Shown: one piece after another, positions 31,475 to 35,868 of the stretch
Layout of the letters: each line of letters starts with the position of its first letter
Position numbering within the stretch: position 1 is the first letter of the stretch
Source: Actinomycetota bacterium
GTDB lineage: Bacteria > Actinomycetota > Acidimicrobiia > Acidimicrobiales > Ilumatobacteraceae
Direction of reading: 5' to 3'
Length of the DNA: 35,868 nt
Assembly (NCBI GenBank): GCA_030645675.1
Contig: JAUSLQ010000192.1
Location: 1 to 35,868, forward strand
The notes under the pieces: generated by a model
What the model was told of the DNA's origin: nothing
Database searches by the model: none
The model's input: only the letters and a program-made list of their open reading frames with translations
Made by a program: the position numbers and the translations under genes

Positions 31475-33184
31475 ATGCACGCCGACTCATCGTCATCGTC
31501 ATCGTCATCGTCATCGCCATCGCCATCGCCATCGTCACTGGCCGCCGCCACCCGCCAGCGCTCTCCGTGGGTGGTGCTGGCGGTGTTGTGCAGCAGCGTC
31601 TTCATCATCGTCGTCGACGGCACGATCGTGAACGTCGCGTTGCCCACGTTCATCCGCGAGCTGGGCGCGACCACGAGCGAGCTGCAGTGGATCGTCGATG
31701 CCTACGTGCTGGTGTTCGCCGGCCTGCTGATGGCCGCAGGCAGCATCGGCGACCGCTTCGGCCGCAAGGGTGTGCTGCAGCTGGGGCTCTTGGTGTTCGG
31801 GGCGACGTCGATCATGGCCTCGCTGGCCGACTCCGCCGGCGAGCTGATCGGCTGGCGGGCGGCGATGGGCGTGGGTGGCGCGTTGATCTTCCCGGCCACG
31901 CTGGCGCTGCTGGTGAACGTGTTCACCGATGCCCGCCAGCGGGCGGTGGCCATCGCGGTGTGGGCGGCCACGAGCGGCCTGGCCGTGGCACTCGGGCCAG
32001 TGGCCGGCGGGTTGCTGCTGCGCCACTACTCGTGGGGTTCGGTGTTCCTGGTGAACGTGCCCGTGATCGTGGTGGCGATGGTGCTGATCGGCCGGCTGGT
32101 GCCCACGTCGCGCGACACCACCGTGCACCGCCTCGACCCGCTGGGCACGCTGCTGTCGATCGCGGGCATCACCGTGTTGGTGTGGGCCGTGATCGAAGGC
32201 CCCAAGCACGGCTGGCTGTCGTTGTCGTCGGCGGTCGCGTTCGGGCTGGCTGCAGGGCTACTGGTCGGCTTCGTCGCCTGGGAGCGGCGCACCGATCACC
32301 CGATGCTCGACGTCAGCGTGTTCACCAACCTGCGGTTCACGGCCGGCAGCGTGTCGGTGACCTTCGCGTTCTTCGCCCTGTTCGGCTTCATCTTCATGGT
32401 CACCCAGTACTTCCAGGTGGTGCGCGGCTACGACACGCTGGAGGCGGGAGTGCGCACGGTGCCGTTCGCGCTGTTCACCGGGGTGGCGGCGCCGCTGTCG
32501 GCGAAGCTGGTGCACCGCTTCGGCACCAAGGCCGTGGTGGCGGCCGGCCTGACGTCGATGTCGTTGGGCTTCGCGTGGACCACGTTCGACACGGCCGACG
32601 CCTCGTACTGGCTGATCGTGGGGCAGATGTTGTTCATGGGTGGCGGCCTGGGCCTGGTGAACGCGCCGGCGACCGAGGCGATCATGGGTTCGCTGCCGCC
32701 GGAGAAGGCGGGCGTCGGTTCTGCGGTCAACGACACGGCTCGTGAGTTGGGTGGCACGCTGGGCGTGGCGATCGTCGGCAGCCTGTTCGCCTCGATCTAC
32801 GCGGGGCGGCTGGGCGAGCTGCTGGCGGGTTCGCCGGTGCCGGCCGCGGCGGTGGCGATCGCCCAGCAATCGGCCGGAGCCGGTGCGGAAGTGGCCCGGC
32901 AGGCCGGTGAGCAAGCCGGGCCGACGGCAGGCGAGCTCGTCGGGAACGCCGTGAACACGGCGTTCATGGAGGGCTTCCACGCCGGCTCGTGGGTGTCGGC
33001 CGCGGTGGTGCTGGCCGGTGCCGCGATGGCCTGGCGCTGGCTGCCCAGCCGGGCCGTCGCGGCTGCTGAGGTGGTCGCCGGCGCCGGTGCGGTTCGGGCT
33101 GCCGCGGTTCAGGCCGGTGCAGTTCAGGCCGGTGCGGTTCGGGCTGCCGCGGTCGAGACGCCTGCGTCGGCGGCCCTGTACTGA
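31475..33184 (+). CDS. MFS efflux transporter, DHA2 (EmrB/QacA) family
   Basis: Proton-driven export pump of 569 residues with about 14 transmembrane segments, family DHA2. Typical motifs are LDGTIVNVALP-like VVDGTIVNVALPTF in helix 1, QWIVDAYVLVFAG in helix 2, motif A GSIGDRFGRKG, and GPVAGGLLL in helix 5. Substrates may be drugs, lipids or metabolites; none can be assigned. The N-terminus carries a Ser/Pro run (residues 5-20) from a hexanucleotide repeat, and the last 30 residues are Ala/Val repeats such as QAGAV. ATG at 31475 has GAAGGA about 7 nt upstream. It diverges from the TetR gene, the usual arrangement for a TetR-controlled pump. Confidence 0.92.
   Translation: MHADSSSSSSSSSSPSPSPSSLAAATRQRSPWVVLAVLCSSVFIIVVDGTIVNVALPTFIRELGATTSELQWIVDAYVLVFAGLLMAAGSIGDRFGRKGVLQLGLLVFGATSIMASLADSAGELIGWRAAMGVGGALIFPATLALLVNVFTDARQRAVAIAVWAATSGLAVALGPVAGGLLLRHYSWGSVFLVNVPVIVVAMVLIGRLVPTSRDTTVHRLDPLGTLLSIAGITVLVWAVIEGPKHGWLSLSSAVAFGLAAGLLVGFVAWERRTDHPMLDVSVFTNLRFTAGSVSVTFAFFALFGFIFMVTQYFQVVRGYDTLEAGVRTVPFALFTGVAAPLSAKLVHRFGTKAVVAAGLTSMSLGFAWTTFDTADASYWLIVGQMLFMGGGLGLVNAPATEAIMGSLPPEKAGVGSAVNDTARELGGTLGVAIVGSLFASIYAGRLGELLAGSPVPAAAVAIAQQSAGAGAEVARQAGEQAGPTAGELVGNAVNTAFMEGFHAGSWVSAAVVLAGAAMAWRWLPSRAVAAAEVVAGAGAVRAAAVQAGAVQAGAVRAAAVETPASAALY
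31487..31534. repeat. Hexanucleotide microsatellite, 5x TCATCG then 3x CCATCG
   Basis: Eight hexamers in frame encode the Ser-Ser and Pro-Ser pairs near the N-terminus of the efflux pump. Slippage would change length without frameshift. Confidence 0.9.
33084..33153. repeat. 25-nt direct repeat at the 3' end of the efflux gene
   Basis: The segments 33084-33108 and 33129-33153 are identical (CCGGTGCGGTTCGGGCTGCC and following bases), 45 bp apart, with related 15-nt units between them. They encode the C-terminal Ala/Val tail. Confidence 0.8.
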
Positions 33185-33227
33185 GTGTTGGTCTCGTCGA
33201 TTCGATTTCGACATCCACACCAAGCTC

Positions 33228-33272
33228 GAGTTGGCGGTGGGACGACGTCCTGGGTGGCCTGAGCGCCGACAT
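33228..33272. repeat. 45-bp dispersed intergenic repeat, copy 3 (diverged)
   Basis: Begins GAGTTGGCG and keeps ACGTCCTGGGTGG and CGCCGAC, but differs more from the other copies, especially at positions 15-18 and at the end. Confidence 0.7.
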
Positions 33273-33286
33273 GGGGCGGGTGACTC

Positions 33287-33331
33287 GAGTTGGCGTTGGG
33301 GCCACGTCCTGGGTGGTGTGATCGCCGACTT
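33287..33331. repeat. 45-bp dispersed intergenic repeat, copy 4
   Basis: Begins GAGTTGGCGTTGGGGCCACG and ends CGCCGACTT, 59 bp from copy 3 in the same orientation. Nearly the same sequence as copies 1 and 2. Confidence 0.82.
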
Positions 33332-33502
33332 GTCATTGGGCACCGGCCGCTGGGACCGCGGAACCTGACTCCGACGCTGGGCGGACGTTCGTGTGCGATC
33401 ACCACATCGAAATCGAAATCGAATCGACGAGACCGAACGCTTGCATCCGGCCCTCGGCCGCAGGTGGGCCGGCGACGCCCACGAGACCGAGACGCTCGGC
33501 GG

Positions 33503-34363
33503 TCAACCTTCGGGCAGGTAGCCCCAGTCGCGCAGGGCGGCGGCGATGCGGGCGGCGGCATCGGCGGGTGCGAGGTGGGCGGTCTCGCCGCGGGCCGCCA
33601 CGGCGGCACCGGCATCGGTGAGCGCACGCAGGCGATCCAGCGAGTGCTCGCCGGCGGGCGCAGCCAGTGCACGGGCACGCGGACGGTACGGGCGCACGAC
33701 TGCATCGTCGGGTGCGGCCGGGGTGGTGGGTTGCAGCACCTCGATCTCGGCCCGGCCTGCCGCACGCATCGCCGCCAGGCCGGCCCGGCGGAGGTGGGCG
33801 GTCGCGCCCTCGACGCTGACCACCGCCGGCACCGAGACGTGCAGCATTTCGCGGCGGCCACCGTCGAGACGGCGAGTGACGCCGACGGCCCCATCGCCGC
33901 GCTGCTCGATGGCTGCAGCCGGGTCGACGGCGATCACGCCCAGCGCCTGCTGCGCGCCCAGCCGTGCGGCCAAGAACGCGGGGACAGAACCAGTGCCGCG
34001 ATCCAGGGAGTAGTCGCCGCACCACACCCACGCCGCGTCGGCGACCACGGAGGCGATCGCGGCGGCGACGTCGTGGCTCAGCATCGGCCGCTCGGTGTGG
34101 ATGCGCACGGCACGCGTGGCGCCACTGGCCAGCGCGTCGCGCAGCACCTTGTCGGCGCCCGCCGGGCCGACGGTGACGGCCGTGACCCCGGCGCACGACG
34201 GACCCAACGCCGCCGCCTGCTGCAGGGCGAGCTCCAGTGCAGATTGGTCGGCCGGGCTCATGCCGGCGAAGCGCTCGTCGTTCGGCTCGCCGGGGTGGGC
34301 CACCCACTTCAGGCAGGCGACGATCAGCGGGGGGCCGCCACCCAGGGCCGGGTCCGCGCTCAT
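33503..34363 (-). CDS. Electron transfer flavoprotein beta-subunit-like protein, mycofactocin-associated type
   Basis: Protein of 286 residues resembling the ETF beta subunit, which together with alpha carries electrons from flavin dehydrogenases to FixC/ETF-QO. It starts with LIVACLKWVAHPGEP as beta subunits do. Further family segments are SPADQSALELALQQA, VTAVTVGPAGADKVLRDALASGATRAVRI, WCGDYSLDRGTGSVPAFLAARLG and PAVVSVEGATAHLRRAGL. The sequence is rather diverged from housekeeping EtfB and matches the type found near mycofactocin genes. The ATG overlaps the fixX stop by 4 bp. No alpha subunit lies in the window; downstream is the repeat region. Confidence 0.82.
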   Translation of the reverse strand: MSADPALGGGPPLIVACLKWVAHPGEPNDERFAGMSPADQSALELALQQAAALGPSCAGVTAVTVGPAGADKVLRDALASGATRAVRIHTERPMLSHDVAAAIASVVADAAWVWCGDYSLDRGTGSVPAFLAARLGAQQALGVIAVDPAAAIEQRGDGAVGVTRRLDGGRREMLHVSVPAVVSVEGATAHLRRAGLAAMRAAGRAEIEVLQPTTPAAPDDAVVRPYRPRARALAAPAGEHSLDRLRALTDAGAAVAARGETAHLAPADAAARIAAALRDWGYLPEG

Positions 34364-34692
34364 GTCCGGCGGAAGACGACGCCGTGGCCGCCTTCGGGGT
34401 AGTTCCAGGTGATCGCACCTTCGCGGTTGCAGACCAGATAGCAGGTGCCGCACTCGAAGCACTGCTCGTGGTTGAACACGATGCCGCCGTCGCTGGTGGG
34501 CACGAACAGGCTGGCCGGGCAGGCCACCACGCACTCACGGGTGCTGCAGTCGGCGCACACCTTGCCGTCGACCACGATGTGCGGCTCGTGGTGGATGCGG
34601 AACTCGGCCGTGGCCATCCGCTCCTGGAATGACATGCCACCCCACGCGTGGGGCTCGAGCATCTCGGTGGGCCGGGCGATGGGGGTCGTCAT
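34360..34692 (-). CDS. fixX: FixX-type ferredoxin
   Basis: Small ferredoxin-like protein of 110 residues that supplies the iron-sulfur domain to FixC in the ETF-quinone oxidoreductase complex. Cys residues are at 46, 49, 54 and 58 (CADCSTRECVVACP) and at 78, 81, 84 and 88 (CFECGTCYLVC). The second group is a typical [4Fe-4S] site followed by the FixX ending GAITWNYPEGGHGV. The ATG overlaps the fixC stop, and the stop overlaps the ETF-beta start, both by 4 bp, so all three are translationally coupled. Confidence 0.93.
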   Translation of the reverse strand: MTTPIARPTEMLEPHAWGGMSFQERMATAEFRIHHEPHIVVDGKVCADCSTRECVVACPASLFVPTSDGGIVFNHEQCFECGTCYLVCNREGAITWNYPEGGHGVVFRRT

Positions 34693-35868
34693 CCGAAGCT
34701 CCTGAAGCCGGCCCAGCCGTCGCGCAGCAGGTCGCGGCGGCGCACGCCGGCCCGCTTGCGCTCCTGGTTGAGGATGCGGCGCAGGCCAGGCTTCGGTGTG
34801 GGGTTGTCGACACGGAACATGCGCTCGGCCGTGTTGGCCACCATGCCGGGGTACAGGTGCTGCACGCGGTCGCTGAGCACCAGCTCGGGTGCCCGGCGCA
34901 GCTTGCGGTGGTCCCTCAGCACGAACGTGTCGCTCAGCCGCTGCTGGTAGCCCTTCAGGCCCTCGGGGCTGGTGTCGTTGGCCCGGATCGCTTCGGCAGC
35001 GGCCTCGCCGGCGTACATGCCACTGGCCATCGCGAAGTTGACGCCTTCCAGCCAGATGCCGGCGGCCAGGCACAGCGCGGCGGCGTCGCCGGCCACGAGC
35101 ATGCCGGGCATGGTCATCTTGGGCATCATCGCCAGCCCGGCCTCGGGAATGAGGTGCGCGCTGTACTCCTTCAGCTCCGCGCCCTGCACCAGCGGGGCGA
35201 TGGCCGGGTGTTGCTTGAGGTTGGCGATGATCTCCTCGGGTCGCAGCTTCTGCGCTGCCAGCTTGGGCAGCTTCAGCACCACGCCGACGGCCAGCGTGTC
35301 GAGGTTGGTGTAGATGAACCCGCCGCCGTTCACGCCGCCGGTGCCGCCCAGCACCTCGATGTCGACACCGTGGCGGTCGCGCACGTTGAAGCGCTCGTCG
35401 ATCACGTCCTTCGGCAGCGCCAACGTCTCCTTCACGCCGAGCGTGTAGTGCTTGGCGTCGGTGTGCTCGTAGAGGCCGGCCTCCTTGGCGAGGAAGCTGT
35501 TCACCCCGTCGCAGGCGATGACCACGCGGGCGCGCAGGTCGCCCTCCGGCCGGTCGGTGCGCACGCCCACCACTGCGCCGGCCGCATCGCGTATGAGGCC
35601 GGTGACGGTGGTGCTGGTGATGATCTGCGCACCGGCGGCCTCGGCGTGCCCGGCCAGCCAGTGGTCCCAGTCGGGGCGGAAGGCAGTGGCACCGTTGTAC
35701 GGCGGTGCGCCCCAGGCCTCGCTGCGGAAGTCGATGGTGAGCGCCTGCGTGTCGGTGAGCAGCATCGTGCTGCGGCGGGTGACCCAGCGCTGGATGGGGG
35801 CCTCCAGCCACCACTCGGGGATCAGGTCGTCGAGGATGCGCGGGTACACCACGCCGCCGTACATGTTC
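34689..35868 (-). CDS. fixC: FixC-type ETF-quinone oxidoreductase, 5' end outside the window
   Basis: FAD-dependent oxidoreductase that passes electrons from ETF to the quinone pool. About 392 residues are visible; the N-terminal GxGxxG dinucleotide-binding segment lies beyond the right edge, and the frame is open to the last base. Visible family features are AFRPDWDHWLAGHAEAAGA, ARVVIACDGVNSFLAKEAGL, the second FAD site MPGMLVAGDAAALC, and WLEGVNFAMASGMYAGEAAAEA. Full-length FixC proteins have about 430 residues, so only some 35-45 are missing. First gene seen of the fixC-fixX-ETF-beta operon, which is typical next to mycofactocin genes. Confidence 0.92.
   Translation of the reverse strand, partial: NMYGGVVYPRILDDLIPEWWLEAPIQRWVTRRSTMLLTDTQALTIDFRSEAWGAPPYNGATAFRPDWDHWLAGHAEAAGAQIITSTTVTGLIRDAAGAVVGVRTDRPEGDLRARVVIACDGVNSFLAKEAGLYEHTDAKHYTLGVKETLALPKDVIDERFNVRDRHGVDIEVLGGTGGVNGGGFIYTNLDTLAVGVVLKLPKLAAQKLRPEEIIANLKQHPAIAPLVQGAELKEYSAHLIPEAGLAMMPKMTMPGMLVAGDAAALCLAAGIWLEGVNFAMASGMYAGEAAAEAIRANDTSPEGLKGYQQRLSDTFVLRDHRKLRRAPELVLSDRVQHLYPGMVANTAERMFRVDNPTPKPGLRRILNQERKRAGVRRRDLLRDGWAGFRSFG

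Larger units (their letters stand above)
33190..33434. mobile_element. MITE-like segment bounded by a perfect 22-bp inverted repeat
   Basis: The left arm 33190-33211 (GGTCTCGTCGATTCGATTTC and two more bases) is the exact reverse complement of 33413-33434. The next outer bases AGTGTT / AGCGTTC also nearly match. The 245-bp segment has no ORF of note and encloses copies 3 and 4 of the 45-bp repeat. It fills most of the 318-bp gap between the convergent efflux and ETF-beta genes (33185-33502). No target-site duplication is obvious. A non-autonomous mobile element is a hypothesis. Confidence 0.5.

Noticed and set aside
33190-33434. Inverted repeat as a bidirectional terminator for the convergent genes
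   Set aside because: The arms are about 200 bp apart, which is too far for a terminator hairpin, and no U-rich tract follows.

Overview
The window is very GC-rich bacterial DNA, densely coding, with many 1-4 bp gene overlaps, frequent GTG starts and long spurious ORFs on the opposite strand. The gene content (LivHM-type permease fusion, LAL-type LuxR regulator, mycofactocin genes with ETF/FixC/FixX partners, Ser/Thr-rich lipoproteins, Cys-containing C-terminal wall repeats) points to a free-living actinobacterium, most likely of class Acidimicrobiia (Ilumatobacter-like). That placement is inference. No tRNA, rRNA, CRISPR array, IS transposase or prophage gene was seen.

Layout. 1-5.3 kb: a GH3 glycosidase with a PA14 insert, a secreted M15 peptidase with three C-terminal repeats, and an SRPBCC protein. 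5.3-6.8 kb: a YihY/BrkB membrane protein and a LytR_C lipoprotein. 6.9-13.8 kb: a branched-chain amino-acid/amide ABC cassette with LivH and LivM fused, then one 989-residue protein that fuses an MFS transporter to LivF-like and LivG-like ATPases, then the solute-binding protein. The LivF-like half has lost both acidic Walker B residues. 13.8-17.4 kb: ung, an Asp-rich secreted protein, an anti-sigma-like membrane protein, an ECF sigma factor and a divergent lipoprotein. A two-block promoter-like motif with identical spacing lies upstream of both the sigma gene and the Asp-rich gene, which suggests a small autoregulated ECF regulon.

17.5-24 kb: coaE, a LAL/LuxR regulator, a 2-oxoglutarate/Fe(II) oxygenase, a ROK kinase and a YpfJ-type zinc metallopeptidase. 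24-27 kb: an alanine-racemase-like gene coupled to a DUF418 membrane protein, diverging from a DUF4395 gene across a perfect 57-bp direct repeat. 27-35.9 kb: a mycofactocin-associated region. A coupled minus-strand operon runs TetR, membrane-anchored PQQ-like beta-propeller, mftE, mftF. A DHA2 efflux pump diverges from the TetR gene. A second minus-strand operon runs fixC (cut by the window edge), fixX, ETF-beta. The mycofactocin core genes mftA-D and an ETF-alpha gene are not in the window.

Two genome-scale patterns stand out. First, ten genes have a -10-like hexamer (TANNNT or a close variant) only 6-8 nt before the start codon, the signature of leaderless transcripts. This was used to choose several starts. 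Second, short intergenic repeat families occur: a 45-bp element present as a close pair at two loci 15 kb apart, one pair being enclosed by a perfect 22-bp inverted repeat, and a 57-bp element duplicated at 26.3 kb with a possible relative inside mftF.
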